This document shows, in pieces, positions 49,180 through 57,461 of a stretch of 64,000 bases of DNA. Source of the stretch: Chryseobacterium sp. Leaf394. Its GTDB lineage: Bacteria > Bacteroidota > Bacteroidia > Flavobacteriales > Weeksellaceae. The first letter of the stretch is position 1, and each line of letters begins with the position of its first letter. The notes beneath the pieces are model-generated. The model saw nothing but the letters and a program-made list of their open reading frames with translations. It was not told the DNA's origin and did no database searches. Made by a program: the position numbers and the translations under genes. Location: contig NZ_LMQH01000011.1 in assembly GCF_001424105.1 (NCBI RefSeq), positions 2,110,184-2,174,183 of the forward strand. The letters are read 5' to 3'.

Positions 49180-51753
49180 ATGAACTTTAGAAAAATCAGT
49201 ATTGCAGTTTTGTTTTTAACATCAACAGGAGCTGTAATGTATGCCCAGGAAACCAAATCAGACACTGTAAAATCTGAAAAGAAAATTGACGGTGTTGTCA
49301 TCCAGGGAACTACAAGAAAAGGTGCAGAATCCAACATCATCGGACTGCAGAAAAAATCAGTGGAAGTAATAGAACGTGTAGGTTCTGTACAGTTGGAAAA
49401 ACAGGGTGTAGGTGATGCATCTGTTGCAGTAACCAAAGCTACCGGTTCACAAAAGCAGGAAGGCAGCGGCCAGATCTTCATCAGAGGTCTTGGTGACAGA
49501 AACAACTCTACCACCATCAACGGACTTCAGGTTCCTTCCAATGATCCTTTATACAAAAACATCGATTTGAGTATCATCAAAACTGATATGATCGATTTCA
49601 TTGGTTTGGAAAAAGTTTATAATCCAAGACTTTGGGGGGATATGTCTGGTGCGAATGTAGACATTGTAACCAAAGTGTACACAGGAAAGCCTTATTTTAA
49701 AGTTAATTTAGGATCATCTGTAAACTTTAATGCAGTTCAGAAGAATAATTATTTCTTACAGGACGGACCGAATTATTTTGGTTCTACCATCTTAAAAAAA
49801 CCATCTAAGAATGCTATTGTAAATCAAGGTTACGCATTTAAGACATCATGGAGAAATGAGGAAGTGAACAATCCTTTTAACTCTGCACTGAGTTTTGATT
49901 TCGGAACTAATTTTAAAGTTGGTGACCAGGGCAAGTTCAGCATTTTCGGATATGCCGGTTTTGATAACAACTACGAATATTTCAAAGGTGTTACGGGAGG
50001 AGCTTATGACGGACAGGATAATGCTCTCAGATTATATACTGATGCTGAAGAATTTAAATACAGCACCAATACAACAGGTTTAATTAATCTAAATTACAAG
50101 ATCAATCCTAAACACAACATCAATTTATCATCAAATTATATCCATACAACCGAACAGAGATTAGGAAATTATTCCGGATACAACAGAGATTATTATGATA
50201 ATGATGTAAACCAGGAGCGATACGTAACACAGCTGCGAAGAGCTACTTACAGAACAAATGATTTGCTCGTAAATCAACTGAGAGGTGAACATACCGTAAG
50301 CGAACCTCTAAAAATCAGCTGGAACTTAGGCTACAACAGATTAGACAGCAGAAGACCAGACAGACAGCAGAACGTAACGGTGCTGGACAAACAGACAAAT
50401 ACGAGTTTCTTTGCAAGCTCGAATCCCGGAGCTAACAACAGGTATTTTGACAGATTGTTGGAAAATGATTTCGTAGGTGATGTACATGCAGATTACAAAA
50501 TTGGTGAAGCTAAAATAACCTTAGGTTACAGCGGCAGATACAAGGAAAGTGAATTTAAAGCAACTCAGTACAACTTCAGAATTTTACCGGCACAGGGAAC
50601 TTATACCGTAAATCCCAATAACTATGATGCATTTTTCAATTTAGCAAATTATCAGGCCGGAGGATTTTTTGACATTGTAACTTTCAGAGGAGATATCAAA
50701 TACGATCCTAACACTGCATTAATCCCGCAATTATTTACTTCTGAAGTAAACAATCACGCAGGATATCTGAACGTAGATTACAAATTCACTGAAAAACTTA
50801 CTGTACAGGCAGGTGTGAGATACGACAAACTTATGCAGAAACTTACGTACAATACTGCTATTCAACAGGGTGCGAGAGACAAAGACTATAATAAAATCTT
50901 ACCTGCTGTAAACGTTAAATACAGCATTAACGATCAGCATAATTTAAGACTTGCAGCATCTAAAACATACACAAGTCCGTTATTACTCGAAATTACTCCG
51001 TACCAGTACGAAGAAGTAGATGAGACTATTCAGGGAAGCCAGTCTAACTATCTTGCTGATAACTATAATGTAGACTTGAAATGGGAATGGTTTCCGAAGA
51101 AAAATGAACTGATTTCCTTAACTGCATTCGGAAAACACATACAGAATCCTCTTGCTAAAATAACAATTAACTCAGCTTCCAACTTAACGTCAGTGGTGAA
51201 CGTGGGAGATACAGGAAGAGTATTCGGTTTGGAAGCAGAGGTAAGAAAAGACATCTACGATTCAGGTAAAACAAGATTCTATACATTCCTGAACGGTACT
51301 TACCTTAACACTAAAATGGAGCTTGACGGTGAAAAAGTAAGAAGAGAAAATGCCGGTGTCGGAGAGTCTCAATATACTACTGATTTCCTTAAATCTTCTG
51401 ATAAATTACAGGGAGCATCTGAGTTTCTGGCCAACGTAAACCTAGGTGTAGAACAGAAATGGGGGAACAAAAATCTAATGGATTTTGTAGTTTCTTACTC
51501 TTACATTTCAGATAACATTTATTCAATCGGTTTCCAGAGTAGAGGAAATATGGTTGATAAAGCATTCAGCACTTTAGATGCTACACTTAAATTCAAATTA
51601 GGAAACGGAATGGGATTCTCGTTTACAGGAAGAAACCTTCTAAACCCTACTTTCACAAGATTCCAGGATAATACTGTGACCGGTCAAGAGCTGGTTTCAA
51701 AAAGATATAAAAGAGGTGCAGGTGTAGGCGCAAGCATTTCTTATGAATTCTAA
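49180..51753 (+). CDS. TonB-dependent outer-membrane receptor
   Basis: An 857-residue outer-membrane transporter. Signal peptide ends about MYAQE. The plug domain follows (GDASVAVTKATGSQKQEGSG, QIFIRGLGDRNNSTTINGL, EKVYNPRLWGDMSGANVDI), then a 22-strand-type barrel ending in ASISYEF with a C-terminal aromatic residue. It has no carboxypeptidase-like N-terminal domain. It is co-linear with a beta-helix lipoprotein gene 30 bp downstream and divergent from PhoR/PhoB-like genes. The context suggests regulated uptake of a phosphate-containing or other limiting nutrient, but the substrate is inferred only from neighbours. Confidence 0.93.
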   Translation: MNFRKISIAVLFLTSTGAVMYAQETKSDTVKSEKKIDGVVIQGTTRKGAESNIIGLQKKSVEVIERVGSVQLEKQGVGDASVAVTKATGSQKQEGSGQIFIRGLGDRNNSTTINGLQVPSNDPLYKNIDLSIIKTDMIDFIGLEKVYNPRLWGDMSGANVDIVTKVYTGKPYFKVNLGSSVNFNAVQKNNYFLQDGPNYFGSTILKKPSKNAIVNQGYAFKTSWRNEEVNNPFNSALSFDFGTNFKVGDQGKFSIFGYAGFDNNYEYFKGVTGGAYDGQDNALRLYTDAEEFKYSTNTTGLINLNYKINPKHNINLSSNYIHTTEQRLGNYSGYNRDYYDNDVNQERYVTQLRRATYRTNDLLVNQLRGEHTVSEPLKISWNLGYNRLDSRRPDRQQNVTVLDKQTNTSFFASSNPGANNRYFDRLLENDFVGDVHADYKIGEAKITLGYSGRYKESEFKATQYNFRILPAQGTYTVNPNNYDAFFNLANYQAGGFFDIVTFRGDIKYDPNTALIPQLFTSEVNNHAGYLNVDYKFTEKLTVQAGVRYDKLMQKLTYNTAIQQGARDKDYNKILPAVNVKYSINDQHNLRLAASKTYTSPLLLEITPYQYEEVDETIQGSQSNYLADNYNVDLKWEWFPKKNELISLTAFGKHIQNPLAKITINSASNLTSVVNVGDTGRVFGLEAEVRKDIYDSGKTRFYTFLNGTYLNTKMELDGEKVRRENAGVGESQYTTDFLKSSDKLQGASEFLANVNLGVEQKWGNKNLMDFVVSYSYISDNIYSIGFQSRGNMVDKAFSTLDATLKFKLGNGMGFSFTGRNLLNPTFTRFQDNTVTGQELVSKRYKRGAGVGASISYEF

Positions 51754-51783
51754 TAAATAAAAAAATAAATAAAATATTGTAAA

Positions 51784-52956
51784 ATGAAAAAGAACAATTT
51801 AAAATTATTAGCTGTTGCATTCCTTGTATCAACAACAGCGGTAGTATTTCAATCTTGCAGCGATGACGACGATGACGATATCGTAATAACCAACCCAGGC
51901 GGTGCTGCTTCAGACCCAAACAACTTTAAGGGAGAGATTAAGTCTGGTGAAACAGTAACACTTGACGCAACTAAGTTATACAAACTTACTGGCGCATTAA
52001 AAGTAAAAGCTGGCGGTACTTTGGTAATTCCTGCAGGAACAAGAATTGAAGCTTCCGGTGGTACTTCTGCATATATCACTGTAGAGCAGGATGGTAAAAT
52101 TTTAGCCAACGGTACAGCTTCTAATCCAATTGTAATGACTTCACCAAACCCTACACCAGGAAGCTGGGGAGGATTGGTAATCTGTGGAAAAGCTCCGATA
52201 AATAAGGGTACAAGTGCAAATGCTGAAGTAGGTGACGCAACTTATGGAGGTACAAATGTTTCAGACAATTCAGGTGTACTTAAATATGTAAGAATTGAGT
52301 ATGCCGGAGCAATCTTTCAGGCAGATAAAGAATTCAACGGTTTATCTCTTTTCGGAGTAGGTAACGGAACTGTAATCGATAATGTATCACTGATCAACGG
52401 ATCTGATGACGGTATCGAATTCTTCGGTGGAACAGTAAATGTATCCAACATTATTTCTGTAGGAAACGAAGATGATGCTTTCGACTGGACTGAAGGATGG
52501 AACGGTACTGCAACCAACATCTATACAAAAAGAAGAGCATCAGGAGTTGGAAACAGAGGGATCGAGGCAGATAATAACTCAAACAACAACGATGCTAACC
52601 CAAGATCTAATCCTACCATCAAAAATGCAACCTTCATCGGAGGTACAGTAGGAGCAGAAAACGATGCAATCAAATTAAGAGTGGGTACTCACGGAACTTT
52701 GGATAATATCGTTTTATCTAACTGGTCTACAGGGATAAACGTAGAGCATGACGCATCTGTTTCTTACTTTAACGGTGGTGGTAAAATCACTAATGTGAAG
52801 TTTGATACAAACGTTACCACTAAAGCTTCCCTAAAATCAAGTACAGGTGCTACAGTAACTGCAGCAGCTAACTTATTTACTGAGAATGCTTCTGCTACAG
52901 GTGCCGGAAGTGGTACTGCAACTCCTACATGGGCTGCAGGATGGGCAGGTATCTAA
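51784..52956 (+). CDS. Beta-helix lipoprotein paired with the TonB receptor
   Basis: A 390-residue lipoprotein (signal ending VFQSC, then a run of Asp). The mature part is full of Gly, Asn and Thr with right-handed beta-helix repeats (LVIPAGTRIEASGG, GILANGT-like, VIDNVSLINGSDDGIEFFGG, VSNIISVGNEDDAFDWTEG). The pattern of a lipoprotein directly behind a TonB receptor recalls SusC/SusD pairs, though the fold is different. It could bind the ligand at the cell surface. Start codon 30 bp after the receptor stop; a terminator follows. Confidence 0.85.
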   Translation: MKKNNLKLLAVAFLVSTTAVVFQSCSDDDDDDIVITNPGGAASDPNNFKGEIKSGETVTLDATKLYKLTGALKVKAGGTLVIPAGTRIEASGGTSAYITVEQDGKILANGTASNPIVMTSPNPTPGSWGGLVICGKAPINKGTSANAEVGDATYGGTNVSDNSGVLKYVRIEYAGAIFQADKEFNGLSLFGVGNGTVIDNVSLINGSDDGIEFFGGTVNVSNIISVGNEDDAFDWTEGWNGTATNIYTKRRASGVGNRGIEADNNSNNNDANPRSNPTIKNATFIGGTVGAENDAIKLRVGTHGTLDNIVLSNWSTGINVEHDASVSYFNGGGKITNVKFDTNVTTKASLKSSTGATVTAAANLFTENASATGAGSGTATPTWAAGWAGI

Positions 52957-52991
52957 TTTTAAACAATTAGTTTCTTCATATCAAATTGAGA

Positions 52992-53029
52992 AAACCTCTT
53001 CAGAATTTCTGAGGAGGTTTCTTTTTTTT
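52992..53029 (+). terminator. Terminator of the receptor/lipoprotein operon
   Basis: AAACCTCTTCAG pairs with CTGAGGAGGTTT (one mismatch) and is followed by eight T residues. It slightly overlaps the end of the convergent AlkB gene. Confidence 0.92.
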
Positions 53030-53639
53030 ATTCTTCAATCGTCCGGAAGGTTAAATTGATTCTCGGAGTTTTCACTTTGGTCGTGGGTGGAAGACGGTGC
53101 AGCCAGTTTTCCTGCGTAGTTCCTTTCATGACCAATAAACTTCCGTTTTCCAAAAAAACATCGATGGTTTCTTTGGTAGCTTTATGTTTAAATAAAAACT
53201 TTCTCTCAGCTCCGAATGATAAGGAGGCGATAGCACCATTTTTCTTCAAATCTTTCTCGCCATCGCTGTGGTAGGCCATTCCTTCGCTGCCGTCGTGGTA
53301 TAAATTAAGTAAACAGGAATTGTACGTCTCGCCGGAAAATTCTTCACATTTTTGTTTTAATTCCAGTAACTCAGGTGTCCAGAATCTGGCGTATTTTGTC
53401 CGTTTGGAATAAGTATATTCAAATTCTTTTTCGCCAAACCAAGCCACTTTTCTTTTCGTTAAAATCAGTTTTCCGAAAATAACAGCTTCATCGTGCTCCC
53501 ATGGAATTTGGTTTAATAAATACTGTTCATATTTCAGACATTCCTCTGGAGAAAATATTTTACCGTAATATTCTGTAATTCCATCTTTCGGAAGAATATT
53601 GATTGGAAATCTTGGTGTTTCATCGAATAGATTGAGCAT
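53028..53639 (-). CDS. AlkB-like alpha-ketoglutarate/Fe(II) dioxygenase
   Basis: It repairs alkylated bases by oxidative demethylation. The 203 residues show the iron ligands His-x-Asp in YHSDGEKDL and a distal His in NWLHRLP, plus the 2-oxoglutarate Arg in TPRINLTFR. The DNA-binding lid residues around ARFWTPELLELK precede them. The gene lies downstream of the Ada/Ogt-type gene in the same direction, so the pair forms a DNA-alkylation repair locus, although a MITE-like repeat sits in the 227-bp gap. Confidence 0.93.
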   Translation of the reverse strand: MLNLFDETPRFPINILPKDGITEYYGKIFSPEECLKYEQYLLNQIPWEHDEAVIFGKLILTKRKVAWFGEKEFEYTYSKRTKYARFWTPELLELKQKCEEFSGETYNSCLLNLYHDGSEGMAYHSDGEKDLKKNGAIASLSFGAERKFLFKHKATKETIDVFLENGSLLVMKGTTQENWLHRLPPTTKVKTPRINLTFRTIEE

Positions 53640-53763
53640 TTTTTTGATTTTAATTTTTTAGAGGTAATACACCGATGGCTTTCAGGAATAACATAATCTG
53701 TCTGTGGAAGTCTCTGCAATCTGTGGAAGAAATAAAGTTGTTAACTGAAACTTTAACGTCCAA

Positions 53764-53850
53764 TTTGTCATTCCGGAGGAATCTTAACAAAGATTTTAAT
53801 AGTTGAGATCCTTTGACCACGCCGAACCCTAAGGTTTCAGGATGACAAAC
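53764..53850. repeat. MITE-like inverted-repeat element
   Basis: TTTGTCATTCC at the left end is nearly complementary to GGATGACAAA at the right end, enclosing about 65 bp that contain GGAATCTT, GAGATCCTTT and an AACCCTAAGGTTT palindrome. This resembles non-autonomous palindromic elements common between flavobacterial genes. It lies between the ada-like and alkB-like genes. No transposase gene nearby. Confidence 0.7.
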
Positions 53851-53866
53851 AGCCTGTATCATTTTT

Positions 53867-54718
53867 CTAAATATAATCAGAATAAATCTTAGCACTCTCC
53901 CACCCGATCATCAACTGCTTTCTATCACTTCCCCACATGTAACCTCCGATTTTACCACTTGATTGTATCACACGGTGACAGGGAATTAAAAACGCTACAG
54001 GATTGCTCCCAATCGCAGTACCAACCGCTCTTGACGCATTAGGATTTCCCACTTCCTGAGCCAGACTTCCGTAAGTAGACAATTTTCCCATCGGAATTTT
54101 AAGCAGACTCTCCCAAACTTTTAACTGGAAATCTGTTCCTTTTAAATGGAGTTTTACCGTTTCTAAATTTCCCCAGTCTTTATTAAAAATTGACAGTGCA
54201 TTTTTCTGGAAATCATCCTGTTTTTTTGAAAATGCTGCGTTTGGAAATCTGAGTTTTAAATCTGATAAAGCTTTTTCTCTGTCATTTTCAAAAGCAATGT
54301 AGCAAACGCCTTTTTCTGTGGAAGCCGAAATTACATTCCCAAAAAGACTTTCTGAAAAACTATAGTTAATTTTTAAATTCTTTCCGCCGTTTTTATATTC
54401 CGCAGGTGACATTCCTTCAATTTTAACAAACAGATCATGCAGACGACTCGTACTGGACAAACCTGTTTCCAAAGTCGTATCAAAAAGGCTTGTTTTTTCT
54501 TCTTTTAAAAGACTTTTAGCATGATTTAAACTGATAAACTGCAGAAATTTTTTCGGACTCGTTCCTGCCCAATCAGTAAACATCTTCTGAAAGTGCGCCG
54601 GACTTAAACCCACGAATTCCGCCACCTCATCCAGATTAGGCTGAAGCTGAAAATGATTCTTAATATAATCTATTGCCTTTGCAATTCTCTGATAATCTAA
54701 AATACTCTGGGCAGACAT
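53867..54718 (-). CDS. AraC-type HTH / methylated-DNA-protein-cysteine methyltransferase
   Basis: A 283-residue fusion. Residues about 1-110 are an AraC helix-turn-helix (LDEVAEFVGLSPAHFQKMFT) and residues about 120-283 an O6-methylguanine-DNA methyltransferase. The acceptor Cys is in IPCHRVIQ, with the family's FLIPCHR context and the GTAIGSNPVAF block. The N-terminal Ada zinc-binding cysteine domain is absent, so phosphotriester sensing is not expected. It would repair O6-alkylguanine and may regulate alkylation genes such as the following alkB-like gene. Confidence 0.93.
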   Translation of the reverse strand: MSAQSILDYQRIAKAIDYIKNHFQLQPNLDEVAEFVGLSPAHFQKMFTDWAGTSPKKFLQFISLNHAKSLLKEEKTSLFDTTLETGLSSTSRLHDLFVKIEGMSPAEYKNGGKNLKINYSFSESLFGNVISASTEKGVCYIAFENDREKALSDLKLRFPNAAFSKKQDDFQKNALSIFNKDWGNLETVKLHLKGTDFQLKVWESLLKIPMGKLSTYGSLAQEVGNPNASRAVGTAIGSNPVAFLIPCHRVIQSSGKIGGYMWGSDRKQLMIGWESAKIYSDYI

Positions 54719-54979
54719 GCTTTTTTTATTTAAAACAAATTTCAGAAGAAAATTCCGAAGAAAAAATCCGTTTCCGGCGGAATTTTGGTTGAGGCTGAGA
54801 TAAAGGTTAAAAATATAGAATGAATATTTTAATCCTCACATTATATGTAAAGAATAATACAACATTTCGGTGCGTCGCACCTCCCATTCATTTTGTAAGA
54901 ATATAGTTCTACCGATATTCCACATCTTCGCTGCTCTCTTAAAAAAACTAAATTAAAGTTGTACCTCTCTCTCTTTTTC

Positions 54980-55028
54980 AACCTCAACCTCGACCTTAAC
55001 CTTAACCTTAACCTTAACCTTAATCTCA
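54980..55028 (+). repeat. Tandem repeat, 6-bp unit ACCTTA, with degenerate flanks
   Basis: Five perfect ACCTTA units (54993-55022) flanked by AACCTC and ATCTCA variants. The array ends about 8 bp before the -7 box of the HAD gene, covering the -33 region; length changes would alter promoter geometry. Confidence 0.92.
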
Positions 55029-55035
55029 AAATCCC

Positions 55036-55043
55036 TACCTTTG
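55036..55043 (+). promoter_or_regulatory. Probable -7 promoter element of the HAD gene
   Basis: TACCTTTG (TAnnTTTG), 14 bp before the ATG at 55058 and right after the ACCTTA array. Confidence 0.65.
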
Positions 55044-55057
55044 CCAAAACAGAAAAT

Positions 55058-55717
55058 ATGTCATTAAAAGCTGTGCTGTTCGATATGGATGGCGTAATTG
55101 TGGATACAGAACCGCTGCACAGAAAAGCCTATTTTAAAACCTTTGATCAGCTTGAAATTCCCGTTTCAGAGGAACTGTACACTTCATTTACCGGAGCTTC
55201 AACCAAAAAAGTTTTCGAAACTTTAATCAGTCAGTTCAGTCTTTCTCACAGTCACGAAGAATCCTCAGCAATCAAAAGAGCGCATTTCAAAGATTACTTT
55301 TACAGTGACGAAGATTTTGATTTGATTTCCGGCGTCCGAAAACTGATCGAGCATTATTACGACAACGGAATTACTTTGATCTTAGCCTCATCCGCCACGA
55401 TGACCACGATCAATATGGTCTTTGATAAATTCGGACTGGAAAAATACTTCAGCGGAAAAATAAGCGGTGCCGACCTGAAAGAGTCAAAACCTCATCCTGA
55501 GATTTTCCTGAAAGCAGCAGAAATGGCCGGTCAGCCCATTGAAAACTGCATGGTGATTGAAGATTCCACTAACGGAATTCTGGCCGCTCACCGTGCTGGA
55601 ATATTCTGTGCAGCCTACAAAAGTTTTCATACACACAATCAGGATTACAGTCTGGCGAATATTATTGTTTCAGATTATGCTGAACTTGAAGTTGGTAAGA
55701 TTTCGAAATTCTTTTAA
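55058..55717 (+). CDS. HAD family hydrolase, beta-phosphoglucomutase-like
   Basis: A 219-residue cytoplasmic phosphatase or phosphomutase. HAD motif I DMDGVIVDTEPLH (nucleophile and acid Asp), motif II SSATMTT, motif III Lys in KESKPHPEIF and motif IV VIEDSTNG are complete, with a helical cap between I and II. The substrate is likely a sugar phosphate. The frame is open 33 codons upstream to 54959, but that stretch is the translated ACCTTA repeat, so the ATG at 55058 is the start. Its last four bases overlap the end of the DUF4262 gene. Confidence 0.92.
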   Translation: MSLKAVLFDMDGVIVDTEPLHRKAYFKTFDQLEIPVSEELYTSFTGASTKKVFETLISQFSLSHSHEESSAIKRAHFKDYFYSDEDFDLISGVRKLIEHYYDNGITLILASSATMTTINMVFDKFGLEKYFSGKISGADLKESKPHPEIFLKAAEMAGQPIENCMVIEDSTNGILAAHRAGIFCAAYKSFHTHNQDYSLANIIVSDYAELEVGKISKFF

Positions 55718-56157
55718 ACGGACAAGATCATTTGATCATAGTCATATTCTGGTTCGCCTGGGAAAAATCCGTTCAGGTCCGGAAATATCAATTGTAAATA
55801 TTTGAATTCCGAATTCTCATAAAATTTAAATGAGGTTAATGCATATTCATGTAGCAATTCGTTTTTAATCTCAACGAAATAAACAGGAAAACGGTCAATC
55901 AAATCGTCTATTTTTTGATTTAAAGGCACTTCTTTAAACTTGTACCTCTCCGCATAATTATTAATCAAAGTATTCGTCAGTCCATTTGGAAGTCCGGAAA
56001 TGAAAAGTTCAGGAATTCTAAAGTTTTTAGAGATACCTGTTGAGTATCCAAAAGGTGTAAATCCAATTTCTTCCATAACGTAGGTATTATGAAATCCATA
56101 ATTTTCTATATTGTCATACACCATTTTGAAGTATTTCTCTTTTTTATTGTCTCTCAT
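55714..56157 (-). CDS. DUF4262 domain protein
   Basis: A 147-residue protein with NYGFHNTYVMEEIGFTPFGY, STGISKNFRIPELFISGLP and the C-terminal YLQLIFPDLNGFFPGEPEYD, matching the DUF4262 family of unknown function. It is convergent with and overlaps the HAD gene by 4 bp. The region upstream shares a block of about 60-70 bp with the region upstream of the next minus-strand gene (see repeat entries). AT-rich; probably accessory. Confidence 0.82.
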   Translation of the reverse strand: MRDNKKEKYFKMVYDNIENYGFHNTYVMEEIGFTPFGYSTGISKNFRIPELFISGLPNGLTNTLINNYAERYKFKEVPLNQKIDDLIDRFPVYFVEIKNELLHEYALTSFKFYENSEFKYLQLIFPDLNGFFPGEPEYDYDQMILSV

Positions 56158-56486
56158 CTCCAGTTCGTTATCTAAATTATATATAAGTTATTCTACAGAA
56201 TAGACTTCCGCTAACACACCAAAAAATTGTGTAGATTGCCCAAATTTCTGTTAATTTTATTTATTTCAAAAATAACTATATTTCACAAATAAGAAAATTT
56301 TAGACGAAGAAATACTGAGTATCACTTTGTAAAACTGTGGATTCTTTTAATGCTTTGGGACTTGGAAAAAATAAAAGATACATCCGATTATTTTCAAATA
56401 AAATAAAAATTCTTGTAAAATATTAACGTACAATCACATGCAAAATTCGTAACCTGACCAAATGCGTAAGACAGAGCGCAATTTTA
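56158..56486. other. Intergenic region, AT-rich
   Basis: No gene seen. It contains copy 1 of a shared upstream block (56225-56296) near the DUF4262 start and, further right, a G/C-richer word run ACATGCAAAATTCGTAACC, GACCAAATGCG. The stretch is strongly AT-rich, like the following orphan gene. Confidence 0.55.
56225..56296. repeat. Shared upstream block, copy 1 (before DUF4262)
   Basis: AATTGTGTAGATTG ... TTTTATTTATTTCAAAAATA, then ACTATATTTCACA, is about three-quarters identical to 57293-57362. Both copies lie upstream of a minus-strand gene and contain a TTATTTTTGAAA-like segment on that strand. It may be a shared promoter region. Confidence 0.6.
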
Positions 56487-57242
56487 TTAATATTGAATTT
56501 GATTAATTCTCGTCGTGTCGCTAGCCACCCAAACATTGTTTTTCAAACGGTATACAACATCAAATTTTTCAATTTTTTTATACTTTTTTCTTTTTTTTGA
56601 AATTCCAGTTTTATATTCGTAATTAAAAATTATTGAGTCTTTTGCTGTCTTAAAAGTAGATTCTAAGGAACAAGCCCACCATTTTTTACCATTTGTTTCG
56701 CACATTCCGTGAAATAAACTTTTAATAATTGGGTTTAAATTTTCCTGAGGTGTAACATCTTTAAAAAAATACAATTGTGCTGAGCAAAACGCAGAACCAG
56801 TCCCACAACTTTTTATGAAAAAATAATCATTAATTTTTCCAAATCCATCAAACTTATTATTCCAACAACATAGGTAAAAACCATTTACATATCTTTCACT
56901 TTTTATAATTTTTCCTTTAGAATCCACTTCAATAATAAAGTTTGAAGGTGATAATTTTTTATTTGTGATATCGTTCAAATACAAAATAAAGTTTGTACTA
57001 TTTAATTTCCTGTAATATTTACCAATTGTGTCACTTTGTTTCAGTTGCTTGTATTCAAAATCAATTATGTCATTTTTATTCAATTCCAATAGTAAATTTT
57101 CTCCACTTTTTATCGAAACGTAACCAGAATCACCATCAAATGTATTAGTCTCAAAATCATTGTTATTTTTTCGGAATGACTGATTTGACATAAAAATTAT
57201 TGTAAAAAAAGATAGAAATATTATTAAAGATGTTTTTTTCAT
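56487..57242 (-). CDS. Exported protein of unknown function
   Basis: A 251-residue AT-rich gene. Signal-like start MKKTSLIIFLSFFTIIFMS without a lipobox cysteine at its end. The mature part has two cysteine-rich spots (FYLCCWNNKF and FIKSCGTGSAFCSAQ) and MCETNGKKWWACSLES, suggesting disulphides in an extracytoplasmic protein. No family recognised. Its unusually low GC compared with neighbours and the flanking repeat blocks suggest recent acquisition. Role unknown. Confidence 0.65.
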   Translation of the reverse strand: MKKTSLIIFLSFFTIIFMSNQSFRKNNNDFETNTFDGDSGYVSIKSGENLLLELNKNDIIDFEYKQLKQSDTIGKYYRKLNSTNFILYLNDITNKKLSPSNFIIEVDSKGKIIKSERYVNGFYLCCWNNKFDGFGKINDYFFIKSCGTGSAFCSAQLYFFKDVTPQENLNPIIKSLFHGMCETNGKKWWACSLESTFKTAKDSIIFNYEYKTGISKKRKKYKKIEKFDVVYRLKNNVWVASDTTRINQIQY

Positions 57243-57292
57243 AGTATGTCTTCCAACCTATTTACAAGAGAAACAAACTTTCGCAAATACAT

Positions 57293-57362
57293 AATGAATT
57301 GTGTAATTGGCGAAGTTTATTTCGTTTTATTTATTTTCAAAGATAATTATATTTCACACATA
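57293..57362. repeat. Shared upstream block, copy 2
   Basis: AATTGTGTAATTGGC ... TTTTATTTATTTTCAAAGATA, then ATTATATTTCACA, corresponds to the block at 56225-56296. It lies upstream of the orphan exported-protein gene, at the same kind of distance from the start codon as copy 1. Confidence 0.6.
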
Positions 57363-57409
57363 TGTAGATTTCCTACTAGAAATTATGACCAGTAAATTTC
57401 CAAAAAAAA

Positions 57410-57428
57410 AGCCGTCAAACTGACGGCT
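57410..57428 (-). terminator. Terminator of arginine decarboxylase gene
   Basis: AGCCGTCA-AAC-TGACGGCT: an 8-bp perfect stem; nine A residues on the left give a T run on the minus strand. Confidence 0.93.
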
Positions 57429-57461
57429 ATAGTATTTAAAAATCTGTAATTTTTTAGCAGA

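Larger units (their letters stand above)
54719..55057. other. Intergenic region upstream of the HAD gene
   Basis: Divergent region between the Ada-like and HAD genes. No gene seen; an open frame here on either strand comes from the Leu/Asn-coding ACCTTA repeat. It contains the tandem repeat at 54980-55028 and a -7 box at 55036. Confidence 0.65.

Noticed and set aside
53650..53895. Minus-strand open frame of 81 codons
   Set aside because: It overlaps the MITE-like repeat and the end of the ada-like gene; no start signal or family.
54841..55047. Minus-strand open frame through the ACCTTA repeat
   Set aside because: Arg/Leu-rich product caused by the hexamer repeat.
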